A stretch of 64,000 nt of DNA from contig NZ_JAFBBT010000001.1 of assembly GCF_016907335.1 (NCBI RefSeq), forward strand, positions 1,550,001 through 1,614,000. Direction: 5' to 3'. The position numbers were made by a program, and so were the translations under genes. Every line of letters begins with the position of its first letter. Positions within the stretch are counted from its first letter, which is position 1. Origin of the DNA: Curtobacterium herbarum (GTDB lineage: Bacteria > Actinomycetota > Actinomycetes > Actinomycetales > Microbacteriaceae). The notes under the pieces were generated by a model. That model searched no databases. It was not told the DNA's origin and saw only the letters and a program-made list of their open reading frames with translations. Of the stretch, positions 18,678-26,771 are shown one piece after another.

Positions 18678-20498
18678 GTGATCAGATGCGAACACTGCGG
18701 ATCGGCGCTCCCCGACGGAGCGATCTTCTGCGGTGAGTGCGGACGAGCCGTCACGACCTCGGCAGCTCGCCGCACTGCACCCGTCGAAGCCGTCGACCGG
18801 ACGACCCCGCCGCCGCTGCAGCAGCCGGACGCGCACGGCCGCGCGCCGGAGACCGCTGACGACGCGTGGCTCCCCGAGTCCACGCTCGACCCCGCGACCC
18901 GGGCCTGGCTGACCGGCGCCGACCGCAGCCGTCCCGCTGCCGGACCGGACACCCAGGACCTGACCCCGCGCAGCGCGCCCACCCACGTCCACGGGGCCGG
19001 CACCGGTCTGGGCGACTGGACCGGACGCCCGGCCGCGGGCCAGACGCCGGCCGAGCCGACGCTCGACCCGGAGGCCTTCCCCGCCGAGGACGTGGCACCG
19101 CAGGACGACCCGGAGGTCCAGCGCACCGCCGCCTGGGCGCCCGCCGAACCCCGGTCCGCCGAACCCTGGTCCGCCGAGTCCGCCGCCCGAGCCCAGCCCG
19201 CCGAGTCCGCCGCCCCGCCGGTCTGGGAGCCGCAGTCGACACCGGCAGCGCCGCCGGCCGGTCCGTCCTGGTGGATTGGCCGCGCCCCCTCGGCAGCCGT
19301 CACCGACGCGTCCGCTCCCACCGACGACGACGCCCCGGCCCGTGGTGCCGACGACGTCGACGACGCCCCCCGCCCCGGCGACACCGCCGCGTTCCAGCCC
19401 ATCGCCGAACGACGTGCTCCCCGTCCGGCGCCGCTCGTGGCACCGGGCAGTCAGAGTGCGACTTGCCACGTCTGCGGGCACGCGCTCGAACCCGATGACA
19501 TCTTCTGCGAGGAGTGCGGTTCGGTCCGGCCCGCCGTCACCGCGGCCTTCACGGGTCCCGTGATGCCGTTGCCGCTCACCCGGCCCGACTGGGCGGCCGA
19601 CGAAGAGGCCCTGCGCAGTGCTGTCTCGGACGCGCACCAGCTGACCGACGACGACGCGGGTGCGGACGGCCTCGGAGCCGACCGTTCCGGCGGCGACACA
19701 CCGCTCGCGGACGAGCCGTCGGACGACGAGCCCGTCGACCAGGACGGAGCAGACGGACCAGACGGACCAGACGGAGCAGACGGATCTGACGAGTCCGCCG
19801 CCGACGAGCGTGCATCCGACGAGCGCGCAACCGACGAGCGCCCGTCCGACCAGCGCCCGTCCGACGACGCTGCGGCCGGAGCGCCTGCGGCCGATGACGC
19901 CGCCGGCGCGTCCGTTTCTGACGCGCCGGCGACGGATGCCGCACCGGACGGCGGGCCGGAGCGGGACGACCGAGACGAGGCCGCGGTCGACCGGGAGGCG
20001 CGCACCCCTTCCGCCGCGCCGCTCCCGCCCGTCTCGCCGGCGCTCCCGGAGACCCCGAAGGCCGCTCCGCTGCCGCCGGTCCACCGCGCCGACGAGGACG
20101 CCGACACCTCGTCCGCCGAGGACGAGGACGAGGACGTCGAAGCGACCCGCATCGTGTCGAAGACCGCCGAGCCCGCGCCGTTTCTGCTGCACTTCAGCAC
20201 GGGCGAGCGGCTCGGTGTCCGTGGTTCCGCGCTGCTCGGGCGGCTGCCACGCCCGGAGGTCGGCGAACGGTTCGACGACCTGCTGACCATCCGCGACCCC
20301 GGCAAGTCCGTCTCCAAGACCCACCTGGAACTCGGGCGCGACGGCAACGACCTCTGGGTGTCGGACCGTCACTCGGGCAACGGCACGGTCATCCGGCACA
20401 TCGACGGGTCGATCCGCCGGTGCGAGCCGGGTCACCGGTACCGGGTGGAGCGCGGTGCTCGTGTCGACGTGGGGGAGCAGTTCTTCCTGCTGCAGTGA
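18678..20498 (+). CDS. Double zinc-ribbon, FHA domain-containing protein
   Basis: 606 residues, GTG start, no membrane helix. The N-terminal zinc ribbon uses Cys4, Cys7, Cys18 and Cys21 (CEHCG...CGECG). A second ribbon uses Cys263, Cys266, Cys277 and Cys280 (CHVCG...CEECG). Between and after them are long Ala/Pro/Asp-rich low-complexity segments, including DGPDGPDGADG and DERASDERATDERPSDQRPS repeats. The C-terminus (about 510-606) is an FHA domain with LLGRLPRP, KSVSKTHLEL and RHSGNGTVI. Like the FHA protein at the other end of the cluster, it probably reads phosphothreonine marks of the resident kinase; an ATRIVSKT stretch just before the FHA domain is a plausible target site (inference). 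Confidence 0.9.
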   Translation: MIRCEHCGSALPDGAIFCGECGRAVTTSAARRTAPVEAVDRTTPPPLQQPDAHGRAPETADDAWLPESTLDPATRAWLTGADRSRPAAGPDTQDLTPRSAPTHVHGAGTGLGDWTGRPAAGQTPAEPTLDPEAFPAEDVAPQDDPEVQRTAAWAPAEPRSAEPWSAESAARAQPAESAAPPVWEPQSTPAAPPAGPSWWIGRAPSAAVTDASAPTDDDAPARGADDVDDAPRPGDTAAFQPIAERRAPRPAPLVAPGSQSATCHVCGHALEPDDIFCEECGSVRPAVTAAFTGPVMPLPLTRPDWAADEEALRSAVSDAHQLTDDDAGADGLGADRSGGDTPLADEPSDDEPVDQDGADGPDGPDGADGSDESAADERASDERATDERPSDQRPSDDAAAGAPAADDAAGASVSDAPATDAAPDGGPERDDRDEAAVDREARTPSAAPLPPVSPALPETPKAAPLPPVHRADEDADTSSAEDEDEDVEATRIVSKTAEPAPFLLHFSTGERLGVRGSALLGRLPRPEVGERFDDLLTIRDPGKSVSKTHLELGRDGNDLWVSDRHSGNGTVIRHIDGSIRRCEPGHRYRVERGARVDVGEQFFLLQ

Positions 20499-20599
20499 CA
20501 CCGGTCACCGTCCCTGCACAGTGACGGCGGCGTCGGCCCGTTCTCCACAGATCTGACGGAGAGTGCGTGACCGGCGACCGCTCGGGCTGGGATGGGGGC

Positions 20600-22138
20600 A
20601 TGGAACCTCGTGCAGCTCGTTGCGTGGCCGTCGCGGCGGCGGTCCTCATCCTCGCCGGGACGCTGGTGGTACCGGCCAACAGCGTGCCGGTGCTGTGCGT
20701 CGCCGCGGGGATCTGTGCGGTCGTCGGGTTCGTGGTGCGCCCCCGAGGCTCAGCCGGCAGCGTGCCGGTCGTGGTCGTCCCGCCATCCGCGGACCGCCAG
20801 CGCGGCGAGACCGCCGAGTCCGCCGAATCCGCCGACGCAGTCGATGCCACCGATGGCACCGACGAGCGCGCCCCGGTCCACGGCCCTGCTCCGGACCGCG
20901 GGGTCCTGCTCGGTCGGACCCCCAGCGGAGCGCTCGTCCGGGTCGACCCGGCCGAGGGCGTCGTCGTCTGCGGCACCGGTGCACTCGCACGAGCGGTCTT
21001 CACCGGACTGGTCGACCAGCTCGACGACCTCCGCACCCGGCGGCCCGCCGAGGACCCGATCGCCACACCTGCCGGGGCGACCTCGTTGCGCATCGCAGCA
21101 GATGCCGCACTGCTCGGGCAGCGCATCGTGCGGAGCGGCATGCCGGACGGCAGCGCAGCCGCTGTCCTCGTGGACGCCGACGGGCACCGGACGGCTTCGG
21201 TCGTCCTCGTCCCGAGCGCGGCGACGTCACCGCGCCGTTGGGGCGCCGTCGTCGACGTGACACGGTACGGGTGCCGTCTCCGGCACCGACTGGCCGACGG
21301 GGCCGTGGAGACCGTCGGCGTCGAGCTCCGTCCGACGCTGCCGTTGCTCGTCACGCCTGATCGTCAGGTCACCGCGAGCACCGTGGGCGGAGCGGGCAGC
21401 TGCGGGCCGGTCGTGGTTCAGCGCAGGCCGGAGCCGGCCCGGACCGCGCCGACGGGGACACCGCCGCCGAGCACGCGCTCGCCGGTCGCTGCGAGGACCT
21501 CGTCCGCTGCCGCGGCCTCGACGAGCCCGTTGCGCACGAGGAGCGTCAGCGCGGCCAGGGTCCCGGCACGGAGCGACCCGTCCAGCACCTTGACGGCGAC
21601 GGCGGGCCCCTGCGGCACGCCCATCACCATGACGCCCTCGGCGCCGAGCTTGGCCAGGACGCCGAGCCGTTCGATCGTCACGGTGTTCGCCCGGCCCACG
21701 CCGTCGATCGCCCACGCGTTCGCCAGGACGGCGTCCGTCAACGCAGCGGTGTCGTCGTCCGCCCGGGCCACCACCCCGGCGATGCCGCGTGCCAGGCCGG
21801 TGAGCGTGAGCGGGAACACCGGCGCACCACACCCGTCGGTGCCGACGACGTCGACGACCTCGCCGGTCGCGTCCTCGACGGTGCTGCGGACCGCGCGCTG
21901 GAGCGGGTGGTCGATGTCCAGGTACGTCGCCGCGTCCCATCCGTGGACGCGGCAGGCGGCGAGCATCCCGGCGTGCTTGCCGGAGCAGTTCATCGCCAGC
22001 CGACGCGGGCCGTCCATGCCGCGCGCGGTCTCGCGGTCGAAGGGCAGGTCCGGCGGGCAGCCCAGGTCGTCCTCGACGTGGTCGAAGCGTTCGAGCATGC
22101 GCAGCGCCAACGACTGGTGGGACGGGGTGCCGGCGTGA
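20600..22138 (+). CDS. Two-TM protein of unknown function; frame runs antisense through the asparaginase gene
   Basis: ATG at 20600 (a GTG at 20567 is an alternative). The first 270 codons look genuine: two membrane helices within the first 50 residues, a short acidic linker, then a soluble alpha/beta part (VDPAEGVVVCGTGALARAVF, later VDVTRYGCRLRHRLADG). That part faintly recalls the FtsK/SpoIIIE-type ATPase fold with a broken P-loop, but I cannot confirm this. There is no in-frame stop until 22138, so from 21418 on the frame is the exact antisense of the asparaginase gene. Residues after about 273 are therefore doubtful; a lost stop or a frameshift near 21340-21415 is likely. It closes the FHA/kinase cluster. 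Confidence 0.5.
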   Translation: MEPRAARCVAVAAAVLILAGTLVVPANSVPVLCVAAGICAVVGFVVRPRGSAGSVPVVVVPPSADRQRGETAESAESADAVDATDGTDERAPVHGPAPDRGVLLGRTPSGALVRVDPAEGVVVCGTGALARAVFTGLVDQLDDLRTRRPAEDPIATPAGATSLRIAADAALLGQRIVRSGMPDGSAAAVLVDADGHRTASVVLVPSAATSPRRWGAVVDVTRYGCRLRHRLADGAVETVGVELRPTLPLLVTPDRQVTASTVGGAGSCGPVVVQRRPEPARTAPTGTPPPSTRSPVAARTSSAAAASTSPLRTRSVSAARVPARSDPSSTLTATAGPCGTPITMTPSAPSLARTPSRSIVTVFARPTPSIAHAFARTASVNAAVSSSARATTPAMPRARPVSVSGNTGAPHPSVPTTSTTSPVASSTVLRTARWSGWSMSRYVAASHPWTRQAASIPACLPEQFIASRRGPSMPRAVSRSKGRSGGQPRSSSTWSKRSSMRSANDWWDGVPA

Positions 22139-22404
22139 CTGGCGGTCGTCATGACGAGCTCGTCCCCGGCGAAGAGCGCCCCCGCACGGCGGATCGCCAG
22201 CGCCTGGAACGGCTTCATCGTCGAACGGGGGTAGATGCTCGCGGTGGCGTCGCCGACCGCGTCGAGGACGGTGCCGTCCGCGGCGACGACCACGCCGGCG
22301 CCGACGTGTCGACTCTCGTCGAAGCCGGAACGGTCGAGGACCGCCAGCTCGACGGACCCGTCGACGGTGAGAGGATGACGGTCGGTGGTGGGGGCCGCGC
22401 TCAT
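21418..22404 (-). CDS. L-asparaginase II family protein
   Basis: 328 residues. It belongs to the asparaginase II family typified by the inducible Rhizobium etli enzyme, unrelated to E. coli AnsB, which hydrolyses asparagine to aspartate and ammonia. Family motifs are present: PRSTMKPFQ (SxxK), TASHAGTPSHQ, NCSGKHAGM (Cys and Lys at the metal site) and VGTDGCGAPVFPL (second Cys). The ATG lies 6 nt after a TAGGCT hexamer on this strand, so the mRNA is probably leaderless. It converges on the unknown two-TM gene and diverges from the OsmC gene. Confidence 0.9.
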   Translation of the reverse strand: MSAAPTTDRHPLTVDGSVELAVLDRSGFDESRHVGAGVVVAADGTVLDAVGDATASIYPRSTMKPFQALAIRRAGALFAGDELVMTTASHAGTPSHQSLALRMLERFDHVEDDLGCPPDLPFDRETARGMDGPRRLAMNCSGKHAGMLAACRVHGWDAATYLDIDHPLQRAVRSTVEDATGEVVDVVGTDGCGAPVFPLTLTGLARGIAGVVARADDDTAALTDAVLANAWAIDGVGRANTVTIERLGVLAKLGAEGVMVMGVPQGPAVAVKVLDGSLRAGTLAALTLLVRNGLVEAAAADEVLAATGERVLGGGVPVGAVRAGSGLR

Positions 22405-22410
22405 CCCGCG

Positions 22411-22416
22411 AGCCTA
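22411..22416 (-). promoter_or_regulatory. -10 box for leaderless asparaginase mRNA
   Basis: TAGGCT on the minus strand, ending 6 nt before the ATG at 22404. There is no ribosome binding site in between. Confidence 0.55.
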
Positions 22417-22455
22417 CCGACCACCGGACCGAGCACCGCGACGAAGGGACCGCCG

Positions 22456-22953
22456 ATGACCGACCACTCGTACGAGGTGTCCGTGCGCTGGACCGGCGAC
22501 CGGGGGACCGGCACGAGCGGCTACCGCGACTACGGCCGCGACCACGTGGTCAGCGCGGCGGGCAAACCCGACGTCCTCGGCAGCGCCGACCCGACCTTCC
22601 GGGGCGACCGTGACCGGTGGAACCCGGAGGAGATGGTCCTGGGGGCACTGAGCCAGTGCCACATGCTCAGCTACCTGTACGTCGCGTCGACCCTCGGCAT
22701 CACGGTCGTCGACTACCAGGACCGAGCCACCGCGAGCCTCGACGTGCACCGGGACGGCTCCGGTGAGCTGACGGGTGTCCTCCTCCGACCCGTCGTGACG
22801 ATCACGGAGCCGGACCGCGTCGACGATGCCCGAACCGCGCACGCCGAGGCGAACCGCCTGTGCTTCATCGCCCGCTCGGTCGCGTTCCCGGTCCACCACG
22901 AGGCTGAGATCACGGTCCTCGGAGCGGACGCATCGGCAGGTGCGGCAGGATGA
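22456..22953 (+). CDS. OsmC-family protein
   Basis: 165 residues, cytosolic. The family fold is recognisable: an N-terminal beta-rich part, WNPEEMVLGALSQCHMLSYL with the first conserved Cys, then ANRLCFIARSV with the second Cys. OsmC/Ohr proteins reduce organic hydroperoxides through these two cysteines; this one belongs to the YhfA/OsmC-like side, and its substrate is unknown. ATG 22456 has an AAGGGA site upstream. The stop overlaps the next ATG (ATGA), so it is cotranslated with the FKBP lipoprotein. Confidence 0.87.
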   Translation: MTDHSYEVSVRWTGDRGTGTSGYRDYGRDHVVSAAGKPDVLGSADPTFRGDRDRWNPEEMVLGALSQCHMLSYLYVASTLGITVVDYQDRATASLDVHRDGSGELTGVLLRPVVTITEPDRVDDARTAHAEANRLCFIARSVAFPVHHEAEITVLGADASAGAAG

Positions 22954-23927
22954 CCCGTGTGAAGCGTCTCCGTCTGCTCCCCCTCGCCCTCGTGCCCGCC
23001 GTGATCCTCGGCCTCGCGGCCTGCTCCGGTTCCGGCTCGTCGGACCCCTCGGCCTCAGCCACCTCCGCCCCGAGTTCGACCCCGACGCCGATCACCTCGT
23101 GCCCGAAGCCCGGTACGGCCTCGGACTCCGTGCAGGCCACCGGCGCGGTCGGCGGTTCGGCAGCGCCGAAGGTCACGTTCGACAAGGGCCTGAAGTCCGA
23201 CCCGCCGCAGGCCACCCGCCTCGTGAAGGGCTCGGGCGCGTCCCTGTCGAAGGGTGACTTCGTGCAGGTCGCGTACACCGCCTACAGCGGGAAGGACGCC
23301 AAGAACCTCGTCACGGTCGGGTTCGACCAGGGCAACCCGCAGGTCCTCTCCGTCGGCGGCACCGGCTTCGGCGCCATCCTGTCGTGCGCGAAGGTCGGCG
23401 ACCGCGTGGCCGTGGTCGGTCAGGCCGCGGCACTCGGCTTCAACACGAGCGGCTCCATCGTCGTCGTGGCGGACGTGGTCGAGCAGACCCCGACCAAGGC
23501 GACCGGTACGCCGAAGGACCAGGACCCGAAGCTGCCGACCGTCAAGGACGGCGCGAAGGGCGAGCCGACGATCACGATCCCCGACACGGCCGCGCCGACG
23601 AAGACCACCGCCGAGGTCATCAAGCAGGGCGACGGCGAGACGATCAAGGACGGCGACACCGCGCTGGTCCAGTACAAGGGCGTCGCGTACAAGGGCGGCA
23701 AGGAGTTCGACTCCTCGTGGTCGAAGGGCTCCCCGACCACGTTCACCATCTCGAACAGCGGTCTGATCCCCGGCTTCGTCAAGGGCCTGGTCGGCCAGAA
23801 GATCGGCTCCCAGGTGATGATCGTCGTCACCCCGGAGGACGGCTACGGCGCCACCCCGCCCGAGGGCTCGGGCATCCCGGCCAACGCCACCCTGGTGTTC
23901 GTGGTCGACCTGCTCGCCAAGGGCTGA
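22950..23927 (+). CDS. FKBP-type peptidyl-prolyl isomerase lipoprotein
   Basis: 325 residues. A lipoprotein signal peptide ends with the lipobox GLAAC (Cys25), so the mature protein is anchored on the outer face of the membrane. There are two FKBP-like domains: a divergent one at about 80-185 (GDFVQVAYTAYSG) and a canonical one at about 220-325 (DTALVQYKGVAYKGGKEFDS, SNSGLIPGFVKGLVGQKIGS, PEDGYG). The second should catalyse proline isomerisation in exported proteins. The ATG overlaps the OsmC stop. A tandem repeat and a strong terminator follow. Confidence 0.93.
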   Translation: MTRVKRLRLLPLALVPAVILGLAACSGSGSSDPSASATSAPSSTPTPITSCPKPGTASDSVQATGAVGGSAAPKVTFDKGLKSDPPQATRLVKGSGASLSKGDFVQVAYTAYSGKDAKNLVTVGFDQGNPQVLSVGGTGFGAILSCAKVGDRVAVVGQAAALGFNTSGSIVVVADVVEQTPTKATGTPKDQDPKLPTVKDGAKGEPTITIPDTAAPTKTTAEVIKQGDGETIKDGDTALVQYKGVAYKGGKEFDSSWSKGSPTTFTISNSGLIPGFVKGLVGQKIGSQVMIVVTPEDGYGATPPEGSGIPANATLVFVVDLLAKG

Positions 23928-23987
23928 CCGGCTGACCGGCTGACAGACTGACCGGCCGACCGGCTGACCGGCCGACCGACCGACCAG
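23924..23987 (+). repeat. Short tandem repeat, 8-bp unit
   Basis: Degenerate head-to-tail copies of GACCGGCT/GACCGGCC, about eight units, beginning inside the FKBP stop codon region and ending just before the terminator hairpin. Noncoding. Confidence 0.8.
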
Positions 23988-23991
23988 TCGC

Positions 23992-24041
23992 ACGACGACG
24001 GGCGGGTGGTGCGTTCCGACGCACCACCCGCCCGTCGTCGT
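23992..24041 (+). terminator. Terminator hairpin after the FKBP gene
   Basis: Perfect 22-bp stem (23992-24013 with 24020-24041) around a 6-nt TTCCGA loop, no U-tract. It separates the FKBP unit from dxr. Confidence 0.85.
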
Positions 24042-24071
24042 CTCCGGCGCCGGAAGGCCCCCCGCTCCCGG

Positions 24072-24077
24072 TAGGTT
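24072..24077 (+). promoter_or_regulatory. -10 box for leaderless dxr mRNA
   Basis: TAGGTT ends 6 nt before the dxr ATG; the six bases between are GCCCCC with no ribosome binding site. Confidence 0.55.
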
Positions 24078-24083
24078 GCCCCC

Positions 24084-25184
24084 ATGAGCCCCAGCACCGC
24101 CCGCCGCCGCGTCGTCCTCCTCGGCAGCACCGGGTCGATCGGCACCCAGGCGCTCGACGTCATCGAGCGGAACCCCGACCGCTTCGAGGTCGTCGGCCTG
24201 ACCGCCGGCAGCAACGCGGACGCCCTCGCCGAGCAGGCCGCCCGGTTCGGTGTCCGTGAGACCGCCCTCGGATCCACCGACGCCGAACGCCTGGTCCGCA
24301 GCGTCCAGGCGGACGTCGTCCTCAACGGCATCACCGGTTCCGTCGGCCTCGGCCCGACCCTCGCGGTCCTCGAGACCGGTGCGACGCTGGCGCTGGCGAA
24401 CAAGGAGAGCCTGATCGTCGGCGGTCCGCTCGTGCAGGCCGCGGCCGCTCCCGGGCAGATCGTGCCGGTGGACAGCGAGCACTCCGCGATCGCGCAGGCC
24501 CTCCGGTCCGGCAGCGACACCGAGGTCGGGCGGCTGGTCCTGACCGCCAGCGGTGGCCCGTTCCGCGGCCGCACCCGTGCCGAGCTCGTCGACGTCACTC
24601 CCGCCGAGGCGCTGGCACACCCGACGTGGGACATGGGCCTGGTGGTCACGACGAACTCCGCCACGCTCGTCAACAAGGGACTCGAGGTCATCGAGGCGCA
24701 CCTGCTGTTCGGCGTCCCCTACGACCGCATCGACGTCACGGTGCACGCGCAGTCGATCGTGCACTCGATGGTCGAGTTCGTCGACGGCTCTACGATCGCG
24801 CAGGCGTCGCCGCCGGACATGCGACTGCCGATCGCACTCGGGATGGCGTGGCCGGACCGCGTGCCGCACGTCGGTGTCCCGCTCGACTGGACGACCGCGA
24901 GCACCTGGACGTTCGAACCGCTCGACACGCAGGCCTTCGGCGCCGTCGACCTCGCCAAGCGCGTCGGCGTCCTCGGCAGCACGTTCCCGGCGGTCTTCAA
25001 CGCTGCCAACGAGCAGGCCGTCGCCGCCTTCCACGCGGGTGCGATCGGCTTCCTCGACATCGTCGACACGGTGGCGCGGGTCGTCGACGAGCACACCGCG
25101 GGGGAGTCGTCGCTCGACGGGGTCCTCGCCGCGGAGCGGTGGGCGCGGCAGACCGCGGACCGCTTCCTGTCGCGCACGGCGTGA
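24084..25184 (+). CDS. dxr: 1-deoxy-D-xylulose 5-phosphate reductoisomerase
   Basis: 366 residues. Converts DXP to 2-C-methyl-D-erythritol 4-phosphate using NADPH, the committed step of the MEP isoprenoid pathway. NADPH-binding [22 protein letters not shown], metal/substrate residues in DSEHSAI, the flexible-loop region ASGGPFRG and HPTWDMG, and [15 protein letters not shown] are all intact. The ATG at 24084 lies 6 nt after TAGGTT. ispG, a later enzyme of the same pathway, lies about 4 kb downstream with the site-2 protease, a permease and a hydrolase between. Confidence 0.97.
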   Translation: MSPSTARRRVVLLGSTGSIGTQALDVIERNPDRFEVVGLTAGSNADALAEQAARFGVRETALGSTDAERLVRSVQADVVLNGITGSVGLGPTLAVLETGATLALANKESLIVGGPLVQAAAAPGQIVPVDSEHSAIAQALRSGSDTEVGRLVLTASGGPFRGRTRAELVDVTPAEALAHPTWDMGLVVTTNSATLVNKGLEVIEAHLLFGVPYDRIDVTVHAQSIVHSMVEFVDGSTIAQASPPDMRLPIALGMAWPDRVPHVGVPLDWTTASTWTFEPLDTQAFGAVDLAKRVGVLGSTFPAVFNAANEQAVAAFHAGAIGFLDIVDTVARVVDEHTAGESSLDGVLAAERWARQTADRFLSRTA

Positions 25185-25199
25185 TCCGCGCCTCCCGGG

Positions 25200-25245
25200 C
25201 ACCGCTCTGCCGGACGGCACCGCTCTGCCGGACGGCACCGCTCTG
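25200..25245 (+). repeat. Tandem repeat, 18-bp unit
   Basis: 2.6 exact copies of CACCGCTCTGCCGGACGG between dxr and the site-2 protease gene. The unit length is a multiple of three, so the upstream frame stays open as GTALPD repeats; this artificially lengthens the protease frame. Confidence 0.8.
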
Positions 25246-25284
25246 GAGGCTCACATCACCACCCAGCCCGCGTACGGCTCCGTC

Positions 25285-26640
25285 ATGGCCAGCGTCCCGT
25301 ACTCTTTGCCGGTGACCGTCGGAACCGTCCTGCTCTTCATCCTCGGCGTCGTCGTCTTCATCATCGGTCTGCTGGTGTCGATCGGCCTCCACGAGCTCGG
25401 CCACCTGGCCTTCGCGAAGCTCTTCAACGTCAAGGTGACCCAGTACTCCCTCGGCTTCGGCAAGGCCGTCTGGTCCTTCCGTCGCGGCGAGACCGAGTAC
25501 GGCATCCGTCCGATCCTGCTCGGCGGCTACATCTCGATGGTCGGCATGCTCAAGCCGCGTGCCTCCGGACGCGAGATCACGAACACCGGCATGTACTCGG
25601 CGTTCGTGCAGGACGCCCGGGCGGCCAGTGCGGAGCAGATCGCGGAGTCCGGCGGCGACGACTCGCGGGCGTTCTACCGGCTGACGCCGTGGAAGCGCAT
25701 CATCGTGATGGTCGCCGGTCCGGCGATGAACCTGGTGATCGGCGTCCTCCTGTTCGGGGTGCTGCTGGTCGGGTTCGGTGCGCCGACCACCACGTTCACC
25801 TCGAGCGTCGACTGCGTCCTGCCGACCAGTGCGCGGACGACGTGCGCGGACGGTGACGCCGTCTCGCCCGCGAAGGAGGCCGGTCTCCGGTCCGGCGACG
25901 TCGTCCTGTCGGTCGGCGGGGTGCGGAACCCGACCATCACGCAGGTCTCGGACACGTTCCAGCGGTCCGCCGGCAAGGCCGTCCCGGTCGTCGTCGAACG
26001 CGACGGTGCCGAGCGCACCCTCCGGGTCACGCCCGCGCTTGCGACCCGTGACGTCTACACGGCCGACGGGACGGTCGCGAAGAACAGCGACGGCACGACG
26101 AAGACCCAGCGCGTCGGCGTGGTCGGGGTGAGCATCGGGCAGACCCTGGTGCGGCAGTCCCCGGCGGCGGTGCTGCCCGCGACGGGGGCGCAGATCGGGG
26201 CGTCGGCGCACCTGATCATCGACCTGCCGCAGCGCCTGGTCGCGGTGTGGAACGCGGCGTTCGGCTCGCAGGCCCGGTCTCAGGACAGCCCGGTGTCGGT
26301 CGTCGGTGTCGGCCGGGCGATCGGGACGGTCTCGTCGATGAGCGGCGTGCCCGTGGTGGACAAGGTGTACACGATCCTCGGCCTGCTGGCGTCGCTGAAC
26401 ATCGGCCTGTTCGTGCTCAACATGGTGCCGCTCCTGCCGCTCGACGGCGGCCACATCGCGGGCGCCCTGTGGGAGGCCGTGAAGCGCCGGACCTTCCGCC
26501 TGTTCGGCAAGGCCGACCCGGGGCCGATCGACCTGGCGAAGACGATGCCGCTGACGATGGTCGTCGTCGTGCTCCTCGCCGGCATGAGTGCGCTCCTCAT
26601 CTACGCCGACATCGTCCGACCGGTCAACCTCTTCGGCTAG
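25285..26640 (+). CDS. rseP: RseP-type site-2 intramembrane zinc metalloprotease (M50)
   Basis: 451 residues with a PDZ domain. Zinc-binding HELGH sits in the first membrane helix (IGLHELGHLAFAK) and the third ligand lies in NMVPLLPLDGGH near the C-terminus, so the active site is complete. The PDZ domain spans about 185-240 (AKEAGLRSGDVVLSVGG). The family cleaves transmembrane anti-sigma factors and signal peptide remnants; in many bacteria it sits beside dxr, as here. The start is uncertain: ATG 25285 has no clear ribosome binding site, and a GTG at 25312 would still keep the first helix. Confidence 0.93.
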   Translation: MASVPYSLPVTVGTVLLFILGVVVFIIGLLVSIGLHELGHLAFAKLFNVKVTQYSLGFGKAVWSFRRGETEYGIRPILLGGYISMVGMLKPRASGREITNTGMYSAFVQDARAASAEQIAESGGDDSRAFYRLTPWKRIIVMVAGPAMNLVIGVLLFGVLLVGFGAPTTTFTSSVDCVLPTSARTTCADGDAVSPAKEAGLRSGDVVLSVGGVRNPTITQVSDTFQRSAGKAVPVVVERDGAERTLRVTPALATRDVYTADGTVAKNSDGTTKTQRVGVVGVSIGQTLVRQSPAAVLPATGAQIGASAHLIIDLPQRLVAVWNAAFGSQARSQDSPVSVVGVGRAIGTVSSMSGVPVVDKVYTILGLLASLNIGLFVLNMVPLLPLDGGHIAGALWEAVKRRTFRLFGKADPGPIDLAKTMPLTMVVVVLLAGMSALLIYADIVRPVNLFG

Positions 26641-26643
26641 CGG

Positions 26644-26711
26644 CGGGGTGCTCCGGCCGGCGGGGCGCTCCGGCCGGCAGGGCGCTCCGGGCAGCGGGGC
26701 GCTCCGGCCGG
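26644..26711 (+). repeat. Tandem repeat, about 17-bp unit
   Basis: Four copies of CGGGGCGCTCCGGCCGG with one degenerate copy, right after the protease stop codon. Noncoding. Confidence 0.75.
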
Positions 26712-26759
26712 CGCCGCGGCACGTCCACCGGCGGCACCGACGCGGGTGTCGGCGCGCAC

Positions 26760-26765
26760 TACGCT
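26760..26765 (+). promoter_or_regulatory. -10 box for leaderless permease mRNA
   Basis: TACGCT ends 6 nt before the ATG at 26772; no ribosome binding site between them. Confidence 0.5.
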
Positions 26766-26771
26766 CACCCC

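Noticed and set aside
14765..19402. 1,500-codon minus-strand open frame opposite DUF58, transglutaminase-fold and zinc-ribbon genes
   Set aside because: Low-complexity Arg/Ser/Thr/Pro composition, spans several real genes and their junctions; a GC-bias shadow.
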